From NCBI GenBank assembly GCA_050732575.1, contig JBOHRF010000065.1, forward strand, positions 1 through 20,814: a stretch of DNA of 20,814 bases, written 5' to 3'. The notes under the pieces were generated by a model that was not told the DNA's origin, searched no databases, and worked only from the letters and a program-made list of their open reading frames with translations. Shown here in pieces: positions 1 to 7,009 of the stretch; position 1 is the first letter of the stretch, and each line of letters starts with the position of its first letter. The position numbers and the translations under genes were made by a program. Source of the DNA: JBBDWZ01 sp050732575. GTDB lineage: Bacteria > Gemmatimonadota > Gemmatimonadetes > Longimicrobiales > RSA9.

Positions 1-1
1 T

Positions 2-685
2 CTAGCCGGTCGGGTCACGCGTATTCCATTGCTGCGCGTTAGACGTTCGGGCGAGGTGATCGATACAATCGCGCTTACGGAGCCAATGCTGGACGTTGTC
101 CGGCTCGAATTTGCGCCAAACCGTGGTTCGATCATCCCACAGCCCATGGATAGTCGGCCAATTGTAACACCAACGGCTGCTGGTGATGGTGTGCTGATTG
201 AGGAACGCCGACCCAGCGAGAATCGGCGGACGGCCACGTATCGCCTCACGAAGGTCACGATCTCGGGGGATACAGTATTCTCGCGCGAGCACACCTACCA
301 GCCTGTGATGGTTAGCACTGCTATGCGCGAGCCCATTCTCCGGGAACTCACGGAAAACATCACGGGCGGAGGACAAATCCCGCGAGCCCGGATCGAAGAG
401 GTCGTGAGGGAATCAGTTAAACTCCCGTCATTCTATCCGCCCGTTAATGCGGTCCTGGCCGGTGGAGACGGCACAATTTGGATTCAGCGGGAGGATTCGG
501 GATCAGAAACGGTCTTATGGGACGCCCTGGACTCGAGCGGAGTGCCGCTCGGCACGCTGAGGGCACCAGCTGGATTGAGGATAGGGCTGGCTAGCCTGCA
601 AACTCTATGGGGGGTTACCATGCATTCGCTCAACGTACCGGCGATCCATCGGTATCGAGTGCTTCGTCCTGCGAAGCCACGCTGA
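2..685 (+). CDS. Six-bladed beta-propeller family protein, 3' part
   Basis: The frame is open from the left edge of the window with no stop, so the gene begins outside; the first visible ATG is not taken as the start. About 227 residues are visible, ending in a TGA. The visible part has the look of the C-terminal blades of the NHL/six-bladed propeller proteins that are abundant in Gemmatimonadota: an opening RVTRIP-like strand followed by RRSGEVIDTIAL, a 'GGDGTIWIQRE' blade motif and a closing 'VPAIHRYRVLRP' strand. These proteins are normally exported and have no assigned enzymatic role. The next gene is the orphan mazE at 837, with a 151-base gap. The fold call rests on motif resemblance only and the function is unknown. 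Confidence 0.6.
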   Translation, partial: LAGRVTRIPLLRVRRSGEVIDTIALTEPMLDVVRLEFAPNRGSIIPQPMDSRPIVTPTAAGDGVLIEERRPSENRRTATYRLTKVTISGDTVFSREHTYQPVMVSTAMREPILRELTENITGGGQIPRARIEEVVRESVKLPSFYPPVNAVLAGGDGTIWIQREDSGSETVLWDALDSSGVPLGTLRAPAGLRIGLASLQTLWGVTMHSLNVPAIHRYRVLRPAKPR

Positions 686-836
686 TTCCTGATCGGATCT
701 CCAGGCCGCGCTCATCCCGCCCACGCAGACCATTCGTAGTCTATTGAGTCGCTTCGATGGGTCAGGTTCACCTGCTCCAGCCCGAAAATTACACTGTAAC
801 CGTTGCGCCGGGCTCGCGTACTGCCGGCAGGGGTCC

Positions 837-1076
837 ATGCGCGTGCGAGTTCAGAAATGGGGGAACAGCCTGGCCGTGAGAATACCTCGCCCGATAGCGG
901 CGGATGCTGGACTGCAGGAGGGCAACGAAGCGGACATGGTGCTCAGCGACGGCGAGATTCATCTGCGACCGGTCAGTCCCCGCTATGAGCTGGCGGACCT
1001 GATCCGCGCCATCAAGCCGACCAACCGCCATGGCGAGGTCGATTGGGGCAGCAGGCGTGGCGGTGAGGTATGGTGA
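837..1076 (+). CDS. mazE: MazE-type antitoxin, orphan copy 1
   Basis: This 79-aa AbrB/SpoVT-fold protein resembles the classical MazE antitoxin, which binds DNA as a dimer through its N-terminus and neutralises the MazF endoribonuclease with its C-terminal tail. The N-terminal KWGNSLAVRIP motif and the C-terminal 'DWGSRRGGEVW' tail are both characteristic. The ATG start follows CAGGGGTCC, which is shared with copy 2 at 16711. It differs from copy 2 by N30 against S, V47 against I and one silent base. Its own mazF is truncated after about 11 codons, so this copy has no cognate toxin beside it. It may still be expressed and could bind the MazF encoded at 16944, though the inverted repeat found ahead of copy 2 is missing here. 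Confidence 0.88.
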   Translation: MRVRVQKWGNSLAVRIPRPIAADAGLQEGNEADMVLSDGEIHLRPVSPRYELADLIRAIKPTNRHGEVDWGSRRGGEVW

Positions 1077-1104
1077 AGAGCCGGTCGTACGCGCCCGACC
1101 GTGG
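1070..1104 (+). pseudogene. mazF remnant (first ~11 codons)
   Basis: The start ATGGTGAAGAGC overlaps the end of mazE exactly as in the intact pair at 16944, and MVKSRSYAPDRG aligns with the intact MazF N-terminus (V-KRRSYVPDRG). After GACCGTGG homology stops. The reading frame continues through unrelated DNA only to a TGA at 1199-1201, out of frame with the hydrolase fragment it enters. The toxin is therefore deleted, losing the beta-sheet core and all catalytic residues. Confidence 0.85.
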
Positions 1105-1466
1105 ATCTGTTCGACATCGAGCCGAAAACCCGTTGGGGCTTCGGCAGCCAGGGCATGAACTACCAGCTCTACGGCAACAAGTACATCCAGGTGCCGAATG
1201 AGCCGGAGGGCATCATCGTGAACTATTACATGAAGGAAGCGAGTTCTGACTCGGCGCGCGTCTCGATCGCAGACGCGAGCGGACGAATCGTGTTTCAGAA
1301 CAGCGCAATCCGGCGCGCCGGACTCAACCGTGTGGTCGCAGGCTCTGGCGGCGGCCGGGGCGGTGCTCCGGCCGCAGCGCTGACGCCCGGAGATTATACG
1401 GTCACGCTGGATGTTGCGGGACAGAAACTGAGCAAACTGGCCGTGCTGAAGGCGCGGCCACGGTAA
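1101..1466 (+). pseudogene. C-terminal remnant of a secreted sortilin/sialidase-type glycosyl hydrolase
   Basis: The frame opens at a GTG lying exactly on the repeat junction and runs 121 codons. It resembles the C-terminal cap of large (~1000 aa) secreted VPS10/BNR-repeat 'glycosyl hydrolase' proteins: a DLFDIEPKTRWGF segment, a NEPEGIIVNYYMKE strand, a Gly/Arg-rich linker (GSGGGRGG) and a terminal PGDYTVTLDVAGQKLS strand. The N-terminal propeller and signal peptide are absent: upstream lies mazE, not hydrolase sequence. Only 18 bases separate it from the phosphatase at 1485, suggesting the original hydrolase and the phosphatase were cotranscribed. It could be translated as a peptide but cannot be a functional hydrolase. 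Family assignment is by pattern recognition. Confidence 0.72.
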
Positions 1467-1484
1467 GCGAGAGGAGAGCATCCA

Positions 1485-2207
1485 ATGTCGGTGAATCGGA
1501 GCAGATCAACCGGGTACCGCGTGGCGCGCGTGAGCGCGATTGCACTGCCGCTCGCGCTGATCACTGCGCTAGCGGCAACCCGCCAGGCGGCGCCCACACA
1601 AGCATCGATCCTGCGCATTTACCTGGCTCGGCACGGCGAGACAGACTGGAACACGCAGGGGCGCATCCAGGGCTGGACGGATACGCCGTTGAACGCGACT
1701 GGCCGCGAACAGGCCGCGCAGCTCAAAACCAGGCTGACCGGTATCCCGCTCGACGCTGCCTACTCGAGCACATTGAGTCGCAGCCGGGAAACCGCCGAGC
1801 TTGCCTACGGCGCCGCCCGGCTGAGCCGCCTGCCCGAACTGCGCGAACGAAACATGGGCAGTTATCAGGGGAAAATTACCAGCGATCCGCAGATCGCACC
1901 GGAATACAATCGACGCCGCTGGATGCCAGACGATTCACTCGATGGTGGCGAATCGCTGAATGGGTTCGAGCAGCGAGTGGGCAATGCAATCGCCAGGATT
2001 CGCCGCGAGCATCCCGGCGGTAACGTGCTGGTGGTCGGCCACGGCTTCACCAACCAAATGATCCTGAAGCAGCTCTTCAACCTGAGCCTCGACCAGACCC
2101 GCACCATCACGCAGGCCAATGACGAGCTTTACCTGATCGAACTGCAGCAGGGCAGTGCGCCGCGTCTCTGGAAGCTGATCGTAGCCAGGAACCTGACTGA
2201 TCCGTGA
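1485..2207 (+). CDS. Exported histidine phosphatase family protein
   Basis: This 240-aa protein belongs to the histidine phosphatase (phosphoglycerate-mutase-like) superfamily. The catalytic RHGE motif is at residues 49-52 (phospho-acceptor His50). Arg99/Arg101 lie in the YSSTLSRSRETA segment, the acid/base Glu is likely near 121 (LRERNMGSYQG), and the second His is His186 in VVGHG. An N-terminal basic stretch followed by a hydrophobic segment at about 18-33 suggests a signal peptide or membrane anchor, so it probably acts outside the cytoplasm. The ATG at 1485 is supported by GAGGAGAG seven bases upstream. It lies directly behind the hydrolase remnant. Substrate is unknown: phosphosugars, phytate-like esters or phosphoproteins are all possible for the family. 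Confidence 0.88.
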   Translation: MSVNRSRSTGYRVARVSAIALPLALITALAATRQAAPTQASILRIYLARHGETDWNTQGRIQGWTDTPLNATGREQAAQLKTRLTGIPLDAAYSSTLSRSRETAELAYGAARLSRLPELRERNMGSYQGKITSDPQIAPEYNRRRWMPDDSLDGGESLNGFEQRVGNAIARIRREHPGGNVLVVGHGFTNQMILKQLFNLSLDQTRTITQANDELYLIELQQGSAPRLWKLIVARNLTDP

Positions 2208-2289
2208 ACGCAGCGCGCGATTAGAACATCTCGTTCAAGTTCCACCGTCGGGGGGCAGCGCTCGGCTTCAGCGAATACATGGCGCTGCT

Positions 2290-2575
2290 ATCAGCGGCGG
2301 ACGCGCGCCGCGGGCTCGCACGAAACGCTCGAGCCGGATGGGCAGGACTGGGCGAAACTGGTATTCGAATCGGACCTGAGGACGCCAAGATGGTGGTCGC
2401 TACTTTTGTCGATTTCAGGTGCTCGTATTGTAGGAGCCTGGCACCCGTTCTGGACTCGGTCCTGGCCGAGTTCAAAGGAGACATAGCGATTGAGATCCAC
2501 CATTTCCCTTTGCCGAGCCACGAGCTTGCTGCCTGCGGCAAATGCCGCGCGCGTGAATCCGGTGCTCACCAGGCG
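2290..2575 (+). pseudogene. DsbA/thioredoxin-like fragment with frameshifts
   Basis: One frame carries GIRIGPEDAKMVVATFVDF followed by a CSYC active-site motif and IHHFPLPSHELA, a good match to the DsbA-like Thioredoxin_4 pattern (beta strand, CxxC, then 'hFPL..H'). The upstream part of the expected sequence (DGQDWAKLV, near 2337-2365) is in another frame. The expected continuation (PAANAARV, near 2532-2555) is in a third, so at least two indels have broken the gene. Homology stops before the hexamer repeat at 2596. There is no signal peptide and the alpha-helical insertion is missing. This is a decayed remnant of a periplasmic thiol-disulfide protein. Confidence 0.65.
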
Positions 2576-2595
2576 CGGGGATTAACCAGTCCGTT

Positions 2596-2660
2596 ACGTT
2601 CTCGTTCTCGTTTTCGCTCACGGTCGTTGTCGTCAACGGCCGTGAACGTTAACGAGAGCG
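2596..2660. repeat. Degenerate CGTTCN-hexamer element, left copy
   Basis: A run of CGTTCT/CGTTTT/CGCTCA-like hexamers. Bases 2596-2622 match the reverse complement of 3906-3932 at 26 of 27 positions (21 contiguous, 2602-2622). Locally, 2603-2623 and 2640-2660 can pair at 17 of 21 positions around a 16-nt loop, so the element is also an imperfect hairpin. It separates the DsbA-like fragment from the methyltransferase fragment. Confidence 0.75.
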
Positions 2661-2830
2661 TCGAATGGAATCCAGAAGTCTATTTGAGGGATTACTACAG
2701 CGCGGTCGAGCCGGACGAACAGGGCACCTTGAAGTTCTTGGTGCGCGAGTTCAGAAGATCGCGGGCCGGTGTTGTCCTGCTATGGCGCGGACAGTGGGAC
2801 CGCCGAGCAGGACGTCTGGTAACGCTATAT
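2660..2830 (+). pseudogene. N-terminal fragment of a SAM-methyltransferase-like protein
   Basis: The segment encoding WNPEVYLRDYYSAVEPDEQ followed by GTLKFLVREF resembles the N-terminus of class I methyltransferases of the NNMT/PNMT/TEMT-like type, which have an 'YL..YYS.v..de...L.FL' opening. After about 40 codons the frame is lost. A neighbouring frame reads GPVLSCYGADSG, close to the expected glycine-rich SAM-binding motif I, so a single indel separates the two. That second frame ends at a TAA near 2819. The rest of the gene is replaced by the amine oxidase remnant on the opposite strand. The family call is tentative. Confidence 0.4.
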
Positions 2831-2864
2831 GACCAACATCGTGAGCCTGGTGCAGCCGTTGAAC

Positions 2865-3875
2865 TCAGCGGGTCGTGCGCGACGCGGACAGCGCGGGATT
2901 GCGGTGGAAGAAATCAAAGGGCCGCAGCTCGAACGACATGGTCGATACGGGCATGACCGGCCAGTCCTCGGCACGCACGATGTGGTTCATGCCCATCGTG
3001 TACCACAGCACAATGTCCGTGTCCGCGATGGGCCGATTGGCACTTGTCCACTTCGGCAACCCCGCGCCCGGCTGGCTCAATGTCGGGTACAGACCCGCCG
3101 CGTAACGTTCGTTGGCGCGGTACGGCGTGACCCACACGTGATGGTCTATGAAGCCGGCGCGCCGGCGCGGCCAGTCATCCTTCGACAATAGAGTTTCGCT
3201 GTTCATGCCCGGGTGCAGCTGATAGCTGGCCGGATAGCCGACCTGGTTGCGCACGGCGGGATTCACAACGCGCCAGAGCGACGGGTTGTGCATGTCCATG
3301 TTGACCATGGCGTCGCGTTCGTTGCGCGCGATTTTGGGTCGGGTCACCCAGAGACTGCGGAGCGGCGATCCGGCCGGCAGCGTTACCGTCTCGAGCCGGT
3401 CGCGCTGGAAGTGGTTGCTCGTGCCATCGACATCGAGATCGAGCCGGAAGTTCAGGTAGTGGTCGTGATTGACGGCGACCAGGTTGCGCGCGATGTAGCG
3501 GCCATACGCGTCTGCTAGTGGGCCGCGCGTGTGGTCGTCGGTGGCGGACGCGGCGGTCGGCTGCGCAACCAGTTTCACTTCCGCGATGCCGGTGGCGCCT
3601 GCGCTCACGCGGATCGTGCCATCCTGCTGGAATACCCAGTCGAAGATGTAGTCGTAGTTGTCGAGCACCGCGCTCATGCGCACGACCAGATCGCGTTTGG
3701 GCCGTCCGTCCACCGTGTGGCCGAAGTGTCGCCAGGCGACATCGCCCGCGTAACGCTCGAAGATGCAGATGGTACGTGGCACGGTGCGCGGCCGGCCGTG
3801 GTCGCCCGCGACGATCAGGTCGATATAATCGGCCTGATCGGGGCAGTCGAGGCCGCGCTCCAGCGGCTTCGCCAA
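2865..3875 (-). CDS. Copper amine oxidase, C-terminal half only
   Basis: 336 codons are open on the minus strand from a TTG at 3875, against about 630-700 aa for the full family. The visible part is most of the C-terminal catalytic domain. It contains the NYDY motif (residues 73-76; Tyr74 would be the precursor of the topaquinone cofactor), the copper ligands His137 and His139 in NHDHYLNFRLD, and a third ligand, probably His298, in NHIVRAEDWPVMP. The conserved 'FF.RNPAL' ending is present. The residue three before Asn73 is Val, where the family signature has Ser/Thr. The N-terminal domains and the catalytic-base segment upstream of LERGLDCPDQADY are gone. The truncation falls next to the repeat at 3898-3951. 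Primary-amine oxidation is the family reaction, but this copy is very unlikely to be active. Confidence 0.85.
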   Translation of the reverse strand: MAKPLERGLDCPDQADYIDLIVAGDHGRPRTVPRTICIFERYAGDVAWRHFGHTVDGRPKRDLVVRMSAVLDNYDYIFDWVFQQDGTIRVSAGATGIAEVKLVAQPTAASATDDHTRGPLADAYGRYIARNLVAVNHDHYLNFRLDLDVDGTSNHFQRDRLETVTLPAGSPLRSLWVTRPKIARNERDAMVNMDMHNPSLWRVVNPAVRNQVGYPASYQLHPGMNSETLLSKDDWPRRRAGFIDHHVWVTPYRANERYAAGLYPTLSQPGAGLPKWTSANRPIADTDIVLWYTMGMNHIVRAEDWPVMPVSTMSFELRPFDFFHRNPALSASRTTR

Positions 3876-3897
3876 ACCGCCGTTCGTTCCCGAAACT

Positions 3898-3951
3898 GCC
3901 GTGAGCGTGAGCGAAAACGAGAACGAGAGCGTGAACCGCTTACTTCACGGC
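3898..3951. repeat. Degenerate hexamer element, right inverted copy
   Basis: This is the inverted partner of the element at 2596: bases 3906-3932 match the reverse complement of 2596-2622 with one mismatch. The copy is bounded by GCCGTGA (3898-3904) and TCACGGC (3945-3951), which are perfect inverted 7-mers. Together the two copies bracket about 1.3 kb holding the methyltransferase and amine oxidase fragments. Confidence 0.75.
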
Positions 3952-3983
3952 TGAACGTCGTCTTGTTACCCTGGTTCCTTGCC

Positions 3984-4020
3984 TTCACGTCGTGAATGAT
4001 TATCATTCACGTCATGAATG
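3984..4020. promoter_or_regulatory. Alternating palindrome cluster before the DUF4143 ATPase
   Basis: The core is a perfect 19-bp palindrome, GTGAATGATTATCATTCAC (3992-4010; 9-1-9). It overlaps TTCACG-T-CGTGAA (3984-3996) on the left and CATTCA-n5-TGAATG (4004-4020) on the right, so the same half-site recurs four times in alternating orientation. The site directly abuts and partly covers the proposed ATG at 4014. This suits an operator that blocks transcription or translation initiation. The binding protein is unknown; autoregulation is possible. Confidence 0.7.
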
Positions 4021-5237
4021 GGCCGTTGCCACGCCTGATCAGCACTCGCCTCGCGCAAGCACTCAAAGCTATGCCCGCTGTGGTCGTGACGGGCGCGCGG
4101 CAGACCGGCAAGAGCACACTGGTGCAGGCGTTGGCGGGCGGGCCGAGCCGCACGTACCTCTCGCTCGACGAGTTCCAGGTGCGTGCGCAAGCGAGGCAGG
4201 CGCCGGAAGACCTGGTGCGGCGGCCGGGACCGTTGACCCTCGATGAGGTGCAACGCGAGCCGGATCTGCTGATCGCGGTCAAGCAGGCGATCGATGGGCG
4301 GCGGACGCGAGGCCGATTCCTGCTCACGGGCTCGGCGAATCTGCTGCTCATGAGGCGAGTATCGGAATCGCTCGCGGGTCGGGCGTATTATCTCAGCTTG
4401 CGGCCGATGACGCGCCGTGAGTTGCTGGGCCATGGGCGTGCCGGTTTGTGGGGGGAGTTGATCAGCGCGCGCGATGAAGATTGGCGCGACTTGCTGGAGG
4501 CGTCGGAGCCGCTGCACGAGGATTGGCGAGACCTGGCTCGCCGCGGAGGCTACCCGACCCCTGCCCTGCGCATGCATGATCCTGAAGAGCGGCGCTTCTG
4601 GTTCGAAGGATACATCACAACCTATCTCGAGCGTGATCTGCAGGATCTTTCTGCAATCAGTGCGCTTCCGGACTTTCGGCGGCTGATGGAGGCCGCCTGT
4701 CACCGTGTCGGCCAGTTGGTGAACCAGGCGGAGCTGGGTCGCGATGTGTCGCTCCCACAACCAACGGTGCATCGCTATTTGAATCTGTTGGAGACCTCGT
4801 ACCAACTGGTTCGATTGCCGGCCTATTCCGTGAATCGCACCAGGCGTTTGATCAAGACGGCAAAACTCTATTGGACCGACTCGGCGCTCGCACTACATCT
4901 GGCGGGCGAGCCCAGTCCTTCGGGCGCGTACCTCGAGAATCTGGTACTGTGCGACTTGCTGGCCTGGAGCGACGCTCGTAGTCAGCGCACGTCCATCCTG
5001 TACTGGCGCACGGCCACGGGCGATGAAGTCGATTTCGTGATCGAGACATCGGGTTCGCTCGTGCCCATTGAGGTGAAGGCGACCCGCCGTCCGGGTTGGC
5101 GCGACACGCAGCATTTGCAATCATTTCGCGCGGAGTATGGCCGGAAGGCTCGCCCGGGTCTGTTGCTGCATGACGGTCAGACCACCGAGTGGCTCGCACC
5201 GGGCGTCCTGGCCGCGCCCTGGTGGCGCGTGTTGTGA
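4014..5237 (+). CDS. AAA-family ATPase with DUF4143 domain
   Basis: 407 aa from the ATG at 4014, preferred over the in-frame ATG at 3996. Family members begin within a few residues of the 'PRLIS.RL..AL' helix, and 3996 lies inside the operator-like palindrome. Walker A is GARQTGKST (27-35) and Walker B is LTLDEVQ (74-80), with sensor-like LLTGSAN around 107-113. The C-terminal DUF4143 part ends with a GDEVDFVIE (336-344) and IEVKAT (352-357) pair resembling a PD-(D/E)xK nuclease-like core. Winged-helix-like sequence (SLPQPTVHRYLNLLE) lies between. The gene looks intact. The family is widespread and often mobile or strain-specific, with no firmly established role. It is flanked by amine oxidase debris upstream and a convergent propeller gene downstream. 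Confidence 0.92.
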   Translation: MNGPLPRLISTRLAQALKAMPAVVVTGARQTGKSTLVQALAGGPSRTYLSLDEFQVRAQARQAPEDLVRRPGPLTLDEVQREPDLLIAVKQAIDGRRTRGRFLLTGSANLLLMRRVSESLAGRAYYLSLRPMTRRELLGHGRAGLWGELISARDEDWRDLLEASEPLHEDWRDLARRGGYPTPALRMHDPEERRFWFEGYITTYLERDLQDLSAISALPDFRRLMEAACHRVGQLVNQAELGRDVSLPQPTVHRYLNLLETSYQLVRLPAYSVNRTRRLIKTAKLYWTDSALALHLAGEPSPSGAYLENLVLCDLLAWSDARSQRTSILYWRTATGDEVDFVIETSGSLVPIEVKATRRPGWRDTQHLQSFRAEYGRKARPGLLLHDGQTTEWLAPGVLAAPWWRVL

Positions 5238-5377
5238 CGTTTGCGGTCGAGGACGGTTGCCGACGAGACTCGAGTGTGGTGGCCAAAAGGACTGCTGTCC
5301 GAGGACGGCTCGGAGCAAGCGCACGGGATCCTCGATCGGTTAAGGCTGCGGCGGCAACCGTGTTTCAGATGACGCGG

Positions 5378-6586
5378 CTACCGCGCCGTTGACGGCGTCA
5401 GCGTCAGGCGCTGCACCTTGATGACCGGAATGTCGAACTCGCCGCGCTCAACGAACGCGACCAGTCCGTTGGGACCGAACGCGGCCGGGATGCGGCCTTT
5501 CTGAATGGTGCCGACATAGGCGCCCGTGGTGGTGACCAGGTCGATGGGGCCGGCGTCCACGGGCGAGCCGGCCCGGCGGATCCACAGGCGATCTTCCCAA
5601 TCACCCGCCAGTTGCTGGATGGTTTGAATCTCCTCGTAAACCGGTGATGCCTGCGCGATGCGCTCGGCATCCTCGGGAGGCAGGCGGACGCGCCCGCCAC
5701 TCGATGCATTCGGATTGCGACCACGCGCGCCCGTGGTCACCGGTGGGCCGACCAACGACGTGCGCACGGCCGCGCGCACCACGTCCCGATCCGCATCCGT
5801 GGTTCTACGCACGGGAATGGGCCGCTGCAGTGTGGACACGTTGCCCTGTGTGTCGATCAGCCGCACCGTGTAGGTCGTGCTATCGGCAACCGCGATCACT
5901 CCATTGGAAAGCGCAGTCCAGTAAATGTCCGGGGCGAGCAGCAGGCGCGTGAAGCGCTCCGTCTGCTGCGGATACTTGACCAGCCAGCCCTTGAACAGCG
6001 TACGCACCTCGCCGTCCAGCGTGAACGCGCCCACCGGACGATGCGTCGCCGCGACGCGGGCCTGACCCAGCAGTTGAGGCTGCCCGTTGATCAGGAGCAA
6101 ACCGGGCACGAACGCCAGGCGCCGCTCACCGGCCACCGCGATTCGATCGGGCCTCCCTTCGGTGAACTCTACGGGCACATCACGCGCGGCACCCTGCGGT
6201 TCGTATACGATGAACGCTCTCTTGCCCAGGTCGTTCAGCACGATGGTCCCGTTGCGGAACACGGCAAATGCCTCGTGCGGCATGCGGAATTCTCCCGGAC
6301 CGGAACCGCGTGCGCCCACTCTGCGCAGCAGCTTGCCGCGCGCATCGACCACGGCCAGAATCCCGCTCAGCTGATCCCACACGTACAGGTTGCCCGACGC
6401 ATCGAACGCTACGTCCGGCAGGCCCGTGAACTCCGCCCATTCCTCCGCCACCGATCCGCCGACCGAAAACACGGGCGTCAGCTGGGCAACCAGTGGTTTG
6501 TCACCGGCTGGAAGTTGGATGATCTGAGCCATCGCGGGCGCAGCCAGGAAAAACGCGAGGATCGGAGGACCGAGATGTTTTCGCAT
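5378..6586 (-). CDS. Secreted six-bladed beta-propeller protein
   Basis: 402 aa starting at ATG 6586 with a clear signal peptide (MRKHLGPPILAFFLAAPAMA, cleavage likely after AMA). The mature protein shows propeller blades of the NHL/six-bladed type: LPDVAFDASGNLYVWDQ, GILAVVDARGKLLRRVG, GSGPGEFRMPHEAFAV and FRNGTIVLND, then later blades ending with a strand of the 'ALVAFVERGEFDIPVIKVQRL' kind. Such proteins are numerous in Gemmatimonadota and are thought to bind ligands or partners outside the cell; no catalytic motif is visible. It converges on the DUF4143 gene with 140 bases between them and no clear terminator. Upstream, on the minus strand, AAAGGGC precedes the ATG closely. Confidence 0.82.
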   Translation of the reverse strand: MRKHLGPPILAFFLAAPAMAQIIQLPAGDKPLVAQLTPVFSVGGSVAEEWAEFTGLPDVAFDASGNLYVWDQLSGILAVVDARGKLLRRVGARGSGPGEFRMPHEAFAVFRNGTIVLNDLGKRAFIVYEPQGAARDVPVEFTEGRPDRIAVAGERRLAFVPGLLLINGQPQLLGQARVAATHRPVGAFTLDGEVRTLFKGWLVKYPQQTERFTRLLLAPDIYWTALSNGVIAVADSTTYTVRLIDTQGNVSTLQRPIPVRRTTDADRDVVRAAVRTSLVGPPVTTGARGRNPNASSGGRVRLPPEDAERIAQASPVYEEIQTIQQLAGDWEDRLWIRRAGSPVDAGPIDLVTTTGAYVGTIQKGRIPAAFGPNGLVAFVERGEFDIPVIKVQRLTLTPSTAR

Positions 6587-6962
6587 GCCCTTTGATTGAT
6601 CAGTAGCGAAGATAGGTTGCCTGCCAGAAAACTGGCTGGCCGCCGCAAGGAGGCCGCCGGTTTGGTAGCGAGGGACGACGGGTGGTGCGAAGCTTCACGC
6701 AAGTGCTGGCGCGCGGCCACAAGCGACGGGCCAGGCCTGGTTGGCGCGCGCACCGGTGATGTTGCTCGGGACGTTGCTCGTCTGGGCGCTCCCGTCTGCG
6801 CAGCTGGCTCGACTCACTGCATACGCTCGCCAGTAGTCGGATCAGCTGGTCTCGCGAAGACCTCGCGTCGTGCTCGCTGAAGTTCCGCCCGTCTTGTGCG
6901 CCATTGGCGACAGGAATCGCGCCGCCGGCGACATGCGAAAGCAGGCGCGAAACGGTGCGTGG
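6587..6962. other. Non-coding stretch between divergent genes
   Basis: About 420 bases separate the propeller start (6586) from the DinB start (7010). Short open frames exist but none has a ribosome site, family signature or good start. One frame could encode a hydrophobic peptide (VMLLGTLLVWALPSAQLARL, near 6759-6818) that ends at a TAG; it may be gene debris. A perfect 10-bp palindrome CCAGGCCTGG sits at 6731-6740. It presumably holds the promoters of both flanking genes. Confidence 0.5.
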
Positions 6963-6968
6963 TATACT
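6963..6968 (+). promoter_or_regulatory. Putative -10 box of the DinB/LytS/LytTR operon
   Basis: TATACT lies about 42 bases before the DinB ATG, which would give a leader of roughly 35 nt with AGAGGA at 7001-7006 as ribosome site. No good -35 hexamer is visible at the usual spacing, so the promoter call is tentative. Confidence 0.4.
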
Positions 6969-7009
6969 CGGCGGTGCTACGACCGCCCACTATCGCAACC
7001 AGAGGAACC

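Larger units (their letters stand above)
767..1104 (+). repeat. Direct repeat, copy 1 of the mazE segment
   Basis: This segment matches 16615-16978 in the same orientation, about 15.9 kb away. Across the 240-nt mazE gene only three bases differ (at 926, 972 and 1070). Upstream the match is weaker and copy 1 lacks roughly 20-25 bases that in copy 2 contain a 6-7-6 inverted repeat. Similarity ends sharply after GACCGTGG at 1104, where copy 2 continues into mazF and copy 1 enters a hydrolase gene. This is a rearrangement endpoint. Confidence 0.85.

Noticed and set aside
741..762. Short match of 741-762 to 16332-16353, thought to extend the mazE duplication
   Set aside because: Only about 17-20 bases agree, the spacing to mazE differs in the two places, and in copy 2 it lies inside dehydrogenase coding sequence. 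Chance is likely enough.
789..1481. 230-codon open frame on the minus strand across mazE and the hydrolase remnant
   Set aside because: Shadow of plus-strand coding in high-GC DNA. A matching shadow appears opposite the second mazE copy (16453-16905), and it has no family signature.
3992..4010. Palindrome considered as a Fur box
   Set aside because: Length and AT-rich centre are similar, but the half-site TGAATGAT differs from the usual GATAAT pattern, and the gene has no link to iron.
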